A stretch of DNA of 64,000 nt. Source: Flexilinea sp. (GTDB lineage: Bacteria > Chloroflexota > Anaerolineae > Anaerolineales > Anaerolineaceae). Location: positions 1-64,000 of the forward strand of contig JAPKMT010000005.1 of assembly GCA_026645735.1 (NCBI GenBank). The letters run 5' to 3'. Shown piece after piece: positions 8,901 through 18,123 of this stretch (the first letter of the stretch is position 1; each line of letters opens with the position of its first letter). The notes below the pieces were generated by a model. It was given only the letters and a program-made list of their open reading frames with translations. It had not been told where the DNA came from and did no database searches. Position numbers and translations under genes: made by a program.

Positions 8901-9562
8901 AGCAAAATCCTTCCTGTAGAGATTTTGCAGTCAGGTTTTGTGTCATATAAACTTGACGCACAGCAGCGGGATTAACATCCAGTAATTCGAAATATAAAAA
9001 TAGTTCTTTGTTGTTCTTATGGTTTTGCGCTTCGCGCAAAACCATAAGAACAACAAAATTTCTTTCATTATTCGAAAAGTCAATCAATATTTCGAACAGC
9101 AGATGAAAGAAATTACAAATCCGATAATGAAAATTTAATTCGATTTTCGTAGGAATTGCTGATTAATATCAGCGATACGATTCTACTGCGAGAAAATTGG
9201 AAATAAACAGTACTTTTTATTAAGATTTGAAACGACTTTCTTAATTTATCAAGAATTTAATCCGTTTGAAATCTTTTTTTAATTTCGGTTCATTGAAACA
9301 AAAAAATCCGTGATTTAAAATATTGTAAGGATTTCTTGAGGAAGTGCCATTTCTGCGTTTCATATAAAAACAGCACTTCCATAAGTTTTCTTGATTGCTT
9401 CAACAAGAAGGTGGATATTTCAAATGGCATCTGATTATTTTTATATCGTTTTATCTACGCATAAAAGACTGTACAATGGAGGTATAAATCATCACTTTCT
9501 AAACGCCCGATATTTCACAACCTGTGCAACCATGTGTCCGGTTTCTGTTGGAGGATTTTAAA
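8901..9562. other. 662-bp intergenic region before the macroglobulin gene
   Basis: I see no gene here. It holds a MITE-like element (8980-9102) and an 8-bp inverted repeat (GGAAGTGC at 9341-9348 with GCACTTCC at about 9371-9378). A weak promoter-like TACAAT lies at 9472-9477, upstream of the macroglobulin start. The rest is AT-rich sequence without recognisable signals. Confidence 0.6.
8980..9102. mobile_element. MITE-like element copy 2 (hairpin 9007-9057)
   Basis: The left end CAGTAATTCGAAATAT (8980-8995) and the right end ATATTTCGAACAGCAG (to 9102) bracket a perfect hairpin of 24-bp arms around a TTC loop at 9007-9057. The length is 123 bp, the same as other full copies. No clear 9-bp target duplication survives. 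Confidence 0.85.
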
Positions 9563-12500
9563 ATGACTACAAATAAGAATCTGTTTCTTCAAATTATTCT
9601 TAATGCTTTGTTGTTTTTATTCTTTTTATCTACAGCAGCAATTACATCAGCAGAAGGAGACGAAACGCAAGAGGATCCATTCACTTTAAGTATTCGCCTC
9701 GGTGAGGGGAAGCCACAAGTGCCCACAATTACTGCTGAAGTACAAACGGGTGGCGAATTTTTGACTCAGGAAGAAATCAATCAAGTATTAACCAGACTTC
9801 CAAAATTCACAATTTCCGGATCAGAAATTGTGGAATTTAAACTACCTGAAGAAAGTCTGCTGCCACCGCTCAGCGGAACAACGATCCAGGAACCGTTCCC
9901 GCCGCTCACCGTAACACCTGTTCCGGAAGAGACAGGGAACGAGCCGCTGGAAGTATTACGGTATTCACCGGAAGGTGAAATTGAGATAGCTCCTGTCATT
10001 AGCATCACCTTCAACCAGCCGATGGTCGCAATTACGACCTTACAGAATCTGGGATTAGAAGAAGTTCCGGTCAAAATTGAACCGAATCTTCCCGGGACAT
10101 GGCAGTGGCTCGGCACAAAAACATTAACCTTTCAATACGATTCTGAATCGATCAACAGGCTGCCAAAAGCGACCGAATACCAGGTTACGATTCCCAAGGG
10201 GACCAAATCTGTTTCGGGGCAGGAACTTCAAAAAGATGTGGCCTGGACATTTACGACACCTCCGCCCGCCATCACCGATATCTGGCCAAATCCTGAAACA
10301 CCGCTTTCCCTGGAGCCCTTGTTCTATTTGGCATTTAATCAACAGATCGATCCGGCTTCTGTTTTGAATACCATTACCCTGCAGAGCGCTGCAGGAGAGG
10401 GAACTGTTCCAAAAATCTTATCCCTTACTTTGGTTGATGAAGGCGAAATCGATTCTGAATCGCAGCTTCAGGAACACTTAAAAGATGCCGTACAAGGCCG
10501 ATGGCTGGCATTTCAACCCGATGAACCGTTGGAATCAGCTACGAATTATTCTCTGATCGTCGGCCCCGGAACCCCATCCGCCGAAGGTCCGCTGGTTGCG
10601 GAAGAATCACAAAACTATTCTTTTAAAACCTATGAACCCCTTGCAATCTCAGATTATTATTGTTATTGGAATAATGAGACATGCCCGCCGCTCTCGCCGC
10701 TGACATTTGAATTCAACAATGAATTGGATCAGGATCTGTTTAAGGAAGAATGGATCCGATTCGAACCCGAAATTCCAGGGTTGACATACTCCAACTTTAA
10801 TAATGTGGTTTATTTACAAGGCCAGACAAAAGGCAGAATGATTTATACGGCCACCATATCAGCGGATCTGCAAGATATTTACGGTCAAAAGCTCGGAAAA
10901 GATATACAAGTAACCTTTAAAATCGGTGCTGCTGAAAAAGACGTTATTGGTCCCGATTTGAATTTTGTTACTTTAGATCCTCATTCGAAGCAACCTGTTT
11001 TTTCTTTCCATGCGATTAATCACGATCAGTTGAATGTACAAATTTATTCTGTCCAACCCTCCGATTGGAAAGATTTCCAATTTTATGCACAGAATTGGCA
11101 ATATGCAGAAGTGCCACCAAAGATGCCGGGGATTTTACTGGCTGACCGGAAATTAAATCTTGATCTTCCAGAAGATGAGCTGACGCAAATTAATATCAAT
11201 CTTCAGGAGTTCATGTCTGGTTCCAGCGGACACTTCGCCATCCTTGTCCAACCACCCAAAGCTTTTTTTGAATCCGATGAGGAATTATGGAAACGGTTTT
11301 ATCAAACTATCATCGTATGGGTTCAAATCAGTCAAATAGGTCTGGACGCATTTTTCGATCACAGCGATATGGTTGTCAGGGCGACCAATCTGCAAACCGG
11401 GGCACCGATTCCAAATGTGGTAATCGCCTCGGATAACGGTGAAGTTTTGTCCGTGACAGGCAGCGATGGTCTGGCAAAATTTGCGATTCCTTCCGGCGCT
11501 TCGTTCCTGACAGGCACATCCGGTTCCGAAACCGCCGTCCTGCCGCGATCACCCTATTATTGGTATCAGGACGCCTGGCAAGCCTTGCCGCCGCAGGACG
11601 AAATCAGATGGTTTGTATTTGACGACAGAAAACTGTATCGGCCGGGAGAAGAAGTTCATGTCAAGGGTTGGATTCGCCAGATCGGAGGAGGTAAGGACGG
11701 AGATGTTCAGGCACCAGTTCGATCGATAAAAACGGTCAACTACTCCGTTTATGATTCACAAAATAATGTGATCGCCAATGGTCTTGCTGAAATCCACGGT
11801 CTGGGAGGATTTGATTTTGCAATCCAGGTACCGGAAAATGTAAATCTTGGTACTGCAATCATTTCTCTCACAGCTGAAGATGTATCCGATCAAATGCCCG
11901 GGAAAAATACTTCCCATTCATTCCAGATTGAAGAGTTTCGGAGACCGGAATTTGAGGTGAAGGTACAAAATGAATCTACCGGTCCTTTTTACGTCAGTAC
12001 CAATTCGGATAATGAGCGGGCGATCACTTCTGTAAAAGCTGCTTATTATGCCGGAGACCCTCTGACCAATGCCGATGTCACCTGGAAAGTGACACCATCA
12101 ATTACCAACTATTCTCCCCCCAATTGGCCGGACTATACATTTGGGACGTGGAAACCCTGGTGGACATTAGTCTATGATTACGGAGAATATGGATATGTGG
12201 ATGAAACCAATCGGCTGACCTACGCAGGGAAAACCGATGCGAGTGGTACGCATTACCTGGCAATTGATCTGGACAGCAGCGGTGATAAAGCAATCGACCC
12301 CGGTCCCTATACGATCTCCGCTGAAGCAACCGTCATGGATGTTAACCGTCAGGCATGGACGGATTCAACATCTTTTATCGTTCATCCGGCAGAAGTTTAT
12401 ATCGGTTTGCGCAGTGATCATTACTTCGTTCCGATGAACCAACCATTAAAAATTGATTTTATCGTCACTGATGTCGACGGTGTTGTTGTGCCTGACCAAT

Positions 12501-15500
12501 CGGTAGAAATGATCACGGGACGATTAACCTGGAAAAATAAAAAAGGAAACTGGGTTGAGGAGTTGACGGATCCGGTCACATGTTCCATGATTTCAGACGA
12601 CAAGCCGGGTACCTGCGAGTTTGAAACATCCTCCGGCGGGACCTATCAGATTACAGCCATTGTAACGGATAGTCAGGGAAGGAAAAATCAGACTCGTATC
12701 ACGCGCTGGGTCTCTGGCGCCGGTTCATTATCATCCGGGAAATTGCTTAAGGAAGAAGTGACCTTGATTCCGGATGCAGAAATCTATCAACCTGACGATA
12801 CGGCATCCATCCTGGTACAGGCGCCATTCAGTCCGGCTGAAGGTCTTGCGATCATCAACCGCAGCGGAATAATTTCCACACAAACGTTTCATATGGATTC
12901 GGAATCCTATACATTGGAAATTCCGATTCTGGATGCTTATATTCCCAATATCGATATCGAAGTGGAACTGGTTGGAGTATCCGATCGGGAGCACGATGAG
13001 AGTATTGCTGCTGAAGATCTCCCCAAACGGGCAGCATTTGCGAGCGGAACGTTGTCGTTAAATATTCCGCCGTTATCGCGAACCTTATCGCTGGATGTTA
13101 CGCCCGATGTCAATGAGTTGGAGCCGGGAGAAGAAACCACACTGACGGTAACTGTGAAAAATGCAAAAGGCGAGCCGGTCCCGGATGCCGAACTGGCGAT
13201 TGCGGTTGTGGATGAATCAGTGCTTGCTCTGACAGGATTTCAACTTCCCGATCCGGTTCAAATTTTCTATTCCTATCGGTTCCCTTCTTTTGAAGGTATT
13301 TATGGACGTTCCAGCATCATTCTTACCGATCCCTGGACGCTGACCAAACAGAGTCAACAAAAAAGCATGGATCGGTTGATAGGAGGCCGCGGTGGAGGCG
13401 GTGGAGAAATGGCCATGATGCCGATGTTTGCATCCGGTCCGGAAGAAAAAATGATCGAAGGAGGAGAGGAAGAAGCTGCGATTGAAGTCAGAACCGATTT
13501 CAATCCGCTGGCAGCATTCGTTCCTTCCGTGCGAACCGGTTTGGATGGTACAGCCAGAATACCGGTACAAGTTCCGGACAATCTGACACGGTACCGGATC
13601 ATGGTCGCAGCGGTAGACCCGGATTGGAAGAAATTTGGGATGGGCGAATCAAGTCTTACAGCCCGTCTGCCATTAATGGTTCGGCCTTCCTTGCCAAGAT
13701 TTCTCAATTTTGGCGACGTATTCAAAGTGCCGGTGGTAATCCAAAATCAAACCGCAGCATTGATGGACGTCATTGTCGCTGCCCAATCTGAAAATTTAGA
13801 CCTGCTTCATCCAGGAATGCGTGTCAGCATCCCCGCTCATTCAAGAATCGAGGTGCAGCTTGATGCCTCCACGGTATCTCCGGGAAAAGCGCGTATCCAA
13901 ATTGCCGCTGTCGCAGACACCGGAGCTTCCGATGCAGCGCTTGTCGAATTGCCTGTCTATACGCCGGCATCGTCCGAATCGTTTGCCACTTACGGCGTAT
14001 TGGATGAAGGTATAATCACACAGGCTATCGGTTATCCTCCCGATGTCTTCACACAGTATGGCGGGTTGGAAATCACAACTTCTGCCACAGCGCTGCAAGC
14101 CCTGACAGACGCCGTAATCTATCTGACAAATTACCAATTTGAATGTTCGGAACAGCTTTCCAGCCGTATTCTGGCGATTACTTCACTGCGAGACATTCTT
14201 TCCGCATTCAAAGCGGAAGGGCTGCCGCCGCAAGAAGAATTGGAAGCAGCGGTGAAACGTGATATCAGCCGGTTGGCTGGTATGCAAAATTCTGATGGCG
14301 GATTCCCTACCTGGCAGCGCGGTTTTGAGTCGAATCCATTTAACTCTGTTCATACGGCATACGCCTTATTGAAAGCGGCTGAGAATGGGTATGTAGTTCC
14401 CGCTGAAATGCAGCAAAGCGTATTAGGCTATATGCAAAACATGAACAACCATTTTCCTGAATGGTATAACGAACAAACGAAAATTTCAATTACCGCATAT
14501 GCGCTGTATGTGCGGGATTTGATGGGGGACCGGGATTCCGCAGCAGCCGAAAACCTGATCCTTTTCTATGGATTGGATGCAATTCCCATCGATGCCATCG
14601 GATGGCTGTGGCCATTGAACGATTTACCGGATCTGATCAGCAAAATTCAAATTTATGTGATGAATCACACGGTTGAAACAGCGGATGCAGCAAATTTCGT
14701 TACCACTTATGACGATCAATCTTATCTGCTGCTCAGATCGGATCGCAGGACGGATGCAATCTTGCTCAACGCATTGATCAAAAACGATCCGGACAGTGAT
14801 TTAATTCCAAAGATTGTCAACGGTCTCCTTGCATCACGAAATCACGGACGCTGGGGTAGCACACAGGACAATGTGTTTGTTCTGCTGGCTTTAAATGAAT
14901 ACTTCAGGAAATATGAAGCCGTAGCGCCTGATTTCGTTGCGCAGATGTGGCTCGGAGACAGCTATGCCGGCAAAAATGAGTTCCGCAACCGAACTACAGA
15001 ACAGCATGAAATACTGATTCCGATGGAGTATATCCTTTCCAAAACTGCCGGAGGTCAAGAAGATTTAATTCTAAGCAAAGAAGGTCCGGGCCGTTTGTAT
15101 TACCGTCTGGGATTGAAATACGTTCCAAATGATTTGAATCTGCCTCCACTGGATGCAGGATTCTTTGTATCAAGGATTTATGAAGCATTGGATGATCCTG
15201 CTGACGTCACACAGGATGCTGATGGAACCTGGCACATCCGCGCAGGCGCACGTGTCCGCATTCGAATATCCATGGCTGCAGACAACCGCAGATACCATGT
15301 AGCTCTGGTGGATCCATTGCCGGCTGGTCTGGAGATACTTAATCCGGAATTATCGGTAACCGGATCATTACCGCAGAATCCGGCAGACCGTTCCGGAAAT
15401 TGCTGCTGGTGGCAGCCCTGGTATGAACATCAGAATATGCGCGATGAACAAATTGAGGCCTTTACCTCATTACTCTGGGAAGGAGCTTACCAGTACAGTT

Positions 15501-15616
15501 ATTTCGCCCGGGCGACAACTCCCGGTTCCTTCATCGTACCACCTGCAAAGGCAGAAGAAATGTATTCACCGGAGGTATTTGGAAGATCCGGAACTGATTT
15601 GGTTATCGTTGAATAA
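9563..15616 (+). CDS. alpha-2-macroglobulin family protein
   Basis: A 2017-residue bacterial alpha-2-macroglobulin, a broad protease trap. The N-terminus (about 1-33) is a signal peptide without a lipobox cysteine. Ig-like MG and Big domains follow. A Gly-rich, protease-accessible bait-like segment lies near residue 1275 (GGRGGGGGEMAMMPMF). The thioester motif C1528-S-E-Q1531 sits at the start of the alpha-alpha toroid TED domain, and a receptor-binding-like domain is at the C-terminus. The family traps proteases by thioester cross-linking after bait cleavage. I start at the ATG at 9563, after TTGGAGGA. Most proteobacterial versions are lipoproteins paired with PbpC; this one has neither, so it is probably secreted or wall-associated. 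It is monocistronic and has its own terminator. Confidence 0.93.
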   Translation: MTTNKNLFLQIILNALLFLFFLSTAAITSAEGDETQEDPFTLSIRLGEGKPQVPTITAEVQTGGEFLTQEEINQVLTRLPKFTISGSEIVEFKLPEESLLPPLSGTTIQEPFPPLTVTPVPEETGNEPLEVLRYSPEGEIEIAPVISITFNQPMVAITTLQNLGLEEVPVKIEPNLPGTWQWLGTKTLTFQYDSESINRLPKATEYQVTIPKGTKSVSGQELQKDVAWTFTTPPPAITDIWPNPETPLSLEPLFYLAFNQQIDPASVLNTITLQSAAGEGTVPKILSLTLVDEGEIDSESQLQEHLKDAVQGRWLAFQPDEPLESATNYSLIVGPGTPSAEGPLVAEESQNYSFKTYEPLAISDYYCYWNNETCPPLSPLTFEFNNELDQDLFKEEWIRFEPEIPGLTYSNFNNVVYLQGQTKGRMIYTATISADLQDIYGQKLGKDIQVTFKIGAAEKDVIGPDLNFVTLDPHSKQPVFSFHAINHDQLNVQIYSVQPSDWKDFQFYAQNWQYAEVPPKMPGILLADRKLNLDLPEDELTQININLQEFMSGSSGHFAILVQPPKAFFESDEELWKRFYQTIIVWVQISQIGLDAFFDHSDMVVRATNLQTGAPIPNVVIASDNGEVLSVTGSDGLAKFAIPSGASFLTGTSGSETAVLPRSPYYWYQDAWQALPPQDEIRWFVFDDRKLYRPGEEVHVKGWIRQIGGGKDGDVQAPVRSIKTVNYSVYDSQNNVIANGLAEIHGLGGFDFAIQVPENVNLGTAIISLTAEDVSDQMPGKNTSHSFQIEEFRRPEFEVKVQNESTGPFYVSTNSDNERAITSVKAAYYAGDPLTNADVTWKVTPSITNYSPPNWPDYTFGTWKPWWTLVYDYGEYGYVDETNRLTYAGKTDASGTHYLAIDLDSSGDKAIDPGPYTISAEATVMDVNRQAWTDSTSFIVHPAEVYIGLRSDHYFVPMNQPLKIDFIVTDVDGVVVPDQSVEMITGRLTWKNKKGNWVEELTDPVTCSMISDDKPGTCEFETSSGGTYQITAIVTDSQGRKNQTRITRWVSGAGSLSSGKLLKEEVTLIPDAEIYQPDDTASILVQAPFSPAEGLAIINRSGIISTQTFHMDSESYTLEIPILDAYIPNIDIEVELVGVSDREHDESIAAEDLPKRAAFASGTLSLNIPPLSRTLSLDVTPDVNELEPGEETTLTVTVKNAKGEPVPDAELAIAVVDESVLALTGFQLPDPVQIFYSYRFPSFEGIYGRSSIILTDPWTLTKQSQQKSMDRLIGGRGGGGGEMAMMPMFASGPEEKMIEGGEEEAAIEVRTDFNPLAAFVPSVRTGLDGTARIPVQVPDNLTRYRIMVAAVDPDWKKFGMGESSLTARLPLMVRPSLPRFLNFGDVFKVPVVIQNQTAALMDVIVAAQSENLDLLHPGMRVSIPAHSRIEVQLDASTVSPGKARIQIAAVADTGASDAALVELPVYTPASSESFATYGVLDEGIITQAIGYPPDVFTQYGGLEITTSATALQALTDAVIYLTNYQFECSEQLSSRILAITSLRDILSAFKAEGLPPQEELEAAVKRDISRLAGMQNSDGGFPTWQRGFESNPFNSVHTAYALLKAAENGYVVPAEMQQSVLGYMQNMNNHFPEWYNEQTKISITAYALYVRDLMGDRDSAAAENLILFYGLDAIPIDAIGWLWPLNDLPDLISKIQIYVMNHTVETADAANFVTTYDDQSYLLLRSDRRTDAILLNALIKNDPDSDLIPKIVNGLLASRNHGRWGSTQDNVFVLLALNEYFRKYEAVAPDFVAQMWLGDSYAGKNEFRNRTTEQHEILIPMEYILSKTAGGQEDLILSKEGPGRLYYRLGLKYVPNDLNLPPLDAGFFVSRIYEALDDPADVTQDADGTWHIRAGARVRIRISMAADNRRYHVALVDPLPAGLEILNPELSVTGSLPQNPADRSGNCCWWQPWYEHQNMRDEQIEAFTSLLWEGAYQYSYFARATTPGSFIVPPAKAEEMYSPEVFGRSGTDLVIVE

Positions 15617-15628
15617 ACTCATTTAAAC

Positions 15629-15678
15629 AAGTACCGATCATCGTTCCATGTGGTCATAAAACGATGATCGGTACTTTT
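15629..15678 (+). terminator. rho-independent terminator of the macroglobulin gene
   Basis: A perfect 17-bp stem (AAGTACCGATCATCGTT with its complement) starts 13 bp after the stop codon and runs into a short T tract. Confidence 0.9.
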
Positions 15679-15702
15679 GCTGCAGTCATTCAGCTATTCC
15701 AG

Positions 15703-15806
15703 CAATGATTCGAATTATGAGAGGGATTATATGTTGTTGTGTTGTTTTTGCGCTCCGCGCAAAAACAACACAACAATCAGTAAAGTTTTTATATATTTCA
15801 ACTCAC
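15703..15806. mobile_element. MITE-like element copy 3 (hairpin 15734-15776)
   Basis: A hairpin with 20-bp arms and a TCC loop follows a left end reading GATTCGAATTATG. The right end (ATATTTCAACTCACG) is decayed. It lies between the convergent macroglobulin and rluB genes, just after the macroglobulin terminator and 4 bp from the rluB stop codon. Confidence 0.8.
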
Positions 15807-15810
15807 GAGT

Positions 15811-16710
15811 TTATTTTGGCTTACCGGTTTTCTTTCTACCGCCATCAGTACGAAAAGAAGGTTTTGATGGAAAAGATTTTTCCCGTTTTTCGGAACTCCT
15901 TGATCGTTCAGATGAAATTCTGTTTTTTTTCTCGTCTTTTCCATGAAATACCTTCTGTGGTGGCCTTACTTTTTCACGGGAGGCTGGTTTCTTCGAAACA
16001 AGGTCGCGCAATTCCTGAACTTCGGAGTCCTTCAGGAAAGCCCATTCGCGCGGTTTTAATTTTCCCAGTCTGAGTGTTCCAATTCTTACTCGGACCAATT
16101 TGACAATCGGTAGCCCAATGAGTTTGCCAATTTCCCGAATTTCACGTTTTCTTCCTTCATGCATCGTGATACTGACCCATGCACCATCTCCCTGAAATCG
16201 CAGAATTCGGACATCTGCAGGTGCTGTTTTTTCTCCATCAGCCAGAACAACGCCTCTGCGCCATTTTCCAAGTTGATCCTCATCCGGCTTTTTGGCAAAA
16301 AGGACATGGTATTCTTTTTCTTTGCCATATCGCGGATGAGACAGTTTGTTGGACAAATCGCCATCATTTGTCAACAAAATCAATCCTTCACTTTCAAAAT
16401 CAAGTCTCCCAACAACAAACAAATCGTCTGAATTTGGCACCAGTGAAAAAACAGTCTGACGGGGATCATTGGCTGGCCGATCGGACAGAACAAAACGCGG
16501 TTTGTAAAGTGCTATGTACACTTTTTCAGGTTCTGAATATTCCAGGAGGGATCCATCCACTTTAATCTGGTCTTTGTTGGGATCTGCTTTTGTTCCAAGC
16601 ACAGCTGTTACACCATTTACACTGACGCGTCCTTGTTGAATGATATCTTCACTATCCCGGCGGGAACCAAATCCGGATCGTGCCAAAATCTTTTGGAGTC
16701 GCTCTTCCAT
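15811..16710 (-). CDS. rluB: 23S rRNA pseudouridine synthase, RluB-like
   Basis: A 299-residue protein with an N-terminal S4 RNA-binding domain (MEERLQKILARSGFGSRRDS, residues 1-20) and a RsuA/RluB catalytic domain. The catalytic aspartate lies in GRLDFESEGLILLTNDG (about 101-117) and HEGRKREIR is near 181. It isomerises a uridine in 23S rRNA (RluB, E and RsuA share this architecture, so the exact site is uncertain). The C-terminal 60 residues are a Lys/Arg/Ser-rich tail, probably disordered and RNA-binding. The gene ends next to a MITE. Confidence 0.9.
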   Translation of the reverse strand: MEERLQKILARSGFGSRRDSEDIIQQGRVSVNGVTAVLGTKADPNKDQIKVDGSLLEYSEPEKVYIALYKPRFVLSDRPANDPRQTVFSLVPNSDDLFVVGRLDFESEGLILLTNDGDLSNKLSHPRYGKEKEYHVLFAKKPDEDQLGKWRRGVVLADGEKTAPADVRILRFQGDGAWVSITMHEGRKREIREIGKLIGLPIVKLVRVRIGTLRLGKLKPREWAFLKDSEVQELRDLVSKKPASREKVRPPQKVFHGKDEKKNRISSERSRSSEKREKSFPSKPSFRTDGGRKKTGKPK

Positions 16711-16773
16711 TCGTGCCTTCTTTCTTACTGATAAATCAAATTTTCAATCAACATCAAACGCTTCTGTAAAATC

Positions 16774-16832
16774 CAGCAATTCGAAATACACACTTGTTTC
16801 TTGAATAAAGAGAGATTGATTTCAAATTACTG
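16774..16832. mobile_element. short MITE derivative lacking the hairpin
   Basis: CAGCAATTCGAAATAC (16774-16789) and ATTTCAAATTACTG (to 16832) are the two family ends, only 59 bp apart, with no central hairpin. The flanking 9-mers TGTAAAATC and GCAAAAATC match at 6 of 9 positions. Confidence 0.65.
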
Positions 16833-16927
16833 GCAAAAATCATTGACATCTTTTTTGCATTTACTGTTTGTCAGGACATAACAAAAATGCAATACAACGA
16901 ATCGTTACTTCTTGTAAAGGTTTCGAA

Positions 16928-17494
16928 TCATTCTTTTAGCACACGCTGCTCTTTCGAATCAGGTAATTCCATTTCATATGGAGGCAACTCTTTGATTGAA
17001 GAAAGACCAAAATATAAAAGAAAATCTTGCGTTGTTGCATACAAAACCGGTCTGCCAGGAGTATCAGCCCTGCCAGTTTCTTCAATCAAACCCCGGTTCA
17101 TCAAACCGCGTAAAACGCTGTCACTGTTAACACCCCGAATCAGGTCGATTGCCGGACGGGATACAGGCTGCCGATAGGCAACGATTGTCAGCGTTTCTTG
17201 TGCTGCACGGCTGAGTTTCTGGGATGATTCAATTCCCAAAAATCTTTCCACTGCATCTGCAGTCTCCGGAGCAGTCACCAATTTTACTCGATCCTCATGA
17301 AATTGAAGATGAATTCCGCGTTGCTGTGACAGATAGTATTGCGACAGTTCATGGGATAATTTTCTTGCATCTGTTACATTGCACGATAATACTTCTGCCA
17401 ATTGCGCATACGATACAGGTCCGGATGCCACAAACAAAACAGCCTCCAGAACTGTCAGGGAATCAATGTTACAATTAGAATTATTTTCGGTCAT
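16928..17494 (-). CDS. scpB: segregation and condensation protein B
   Basis: A 188-residue ScpB with two winged-helix domains. LEAVLFVASGPVSYAQLAEVL (near the N-terminus), ETLTIVAYRQPVSRPAIDLIRGVNSDSVLRGLMNRGLI (middle) and GRPVLYATTQDFLLYFGL (near the end) are family signatures. ScpB joins ScpA and SMC in the condensin complex that compacts and segregates chromosomes. The ATG at 17494 gives the normal length; a start nine codons upstream is also open. ScpA is not in this window. The upstream neighbour is divergent. Confidence 0.93.
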   Translation of the reverse strand: MTENNSNCNIDSLTVLEAVLFVASGPVSYAQLAEVLSCNVTDARKLSHELSQYYLSQQRGIHLQFHEDRVKLVTAPETADAVERFLGIESSQKLSRAAQETLTIVAYRQPVSRPAIDLIRGVNSDSVLRGLMNRGLIEETGRADTPGRPVLYATTQDFLLYFGLSSIKELPPYEMELPDSKEQRVLKE

Positions 17495-17539
17495 ACTGTA
17501 ATTTCCACCGGTTCGCAGCAAATAAAAGGAGTAAAAAAT

Positions 17540-18115
17540 ATGAACTATCGCAAAATAATTTTACCAGTTATTGTTTTTGCATGTTTTTTCATGACGGGCT
17601 GGTATGCACAGAAGCCTTCGGAAATTGTGAAGAATCAGCTTTCTACGCTGGAACAACTTCAGACGGAAATCTCAAAAATCAGTCAGATGGAACCGGGTAC
17701 TGAATTTACATTAACGCTCACTGATACGGATTTGACACACGCTGCAGATGAAGCTTTAAAACAATATCAGTCAGAAGTAGAACGAATTATTAAAAACTAT
17801 GCGGGTGTCGGAGTAAAAATTTCTGAGCCCAAAATTGAATTTACAGAAAACAATTTCTCTTTGTCTGTAAAAGCTGGTGTCAGCTTTATCAAAGTTACTG
17901 CAAGCGCAGCAGGTACAATCAGTGCCCAAAATGGACTCCCTTGGATCACTTTCAGCGCGATTGACACTCCGATCGGAAGCATTCCTGTTGAGCAAGCCAA
18001 TTCATTTGTTCAAACGGAAATCGGTGAATCGACCAATATGATCACAGCAATTTGTACCTTTTCAGACATTCAAATTCAGGAAGGGCAGATTGTTATCCAA
18101 GGCAAGAAGAAATAA
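17540..18115 (+). CDS. membrane-anchored extracytoplasmic protein of unknown function
   Basis: A 191-residue protein with an N-terminal signal anchor (about 4-22) and a roughly 165-residue exported domain rich in beta strands and Thr/Ser. The stretch SIPVEQANSFVQTEIG (about 150-165) recalls the lipid-binding DUF2993/DUF2140 type but the match is too weak to assign. AAAAGGAG precedes the ATG. It lies 8 bp upstream of the G5/propeller lipoprotein gene and is probably cotranscribed, suggesting a shared cell-envelope role. Confidence 0.65.
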   Translation: MNYRKIILPVIVFACFFMTGWYAQKPSEIVKNQLSTLEQLQTEISKISQMEPGTEFTLTLTDTDLTHAADEALKQYQSEVERIIKNYAGVGVKISEPKIEFTENNFSLSVKAGVSFIKVTASAAGTISAQNGLPWITFSAIDTPIGSIPVEQANSFVQTEIGESTNMITAICTFSDIQIQEGQIVIQGKKK

Positions 18116-18123
18116 GAATAAAA

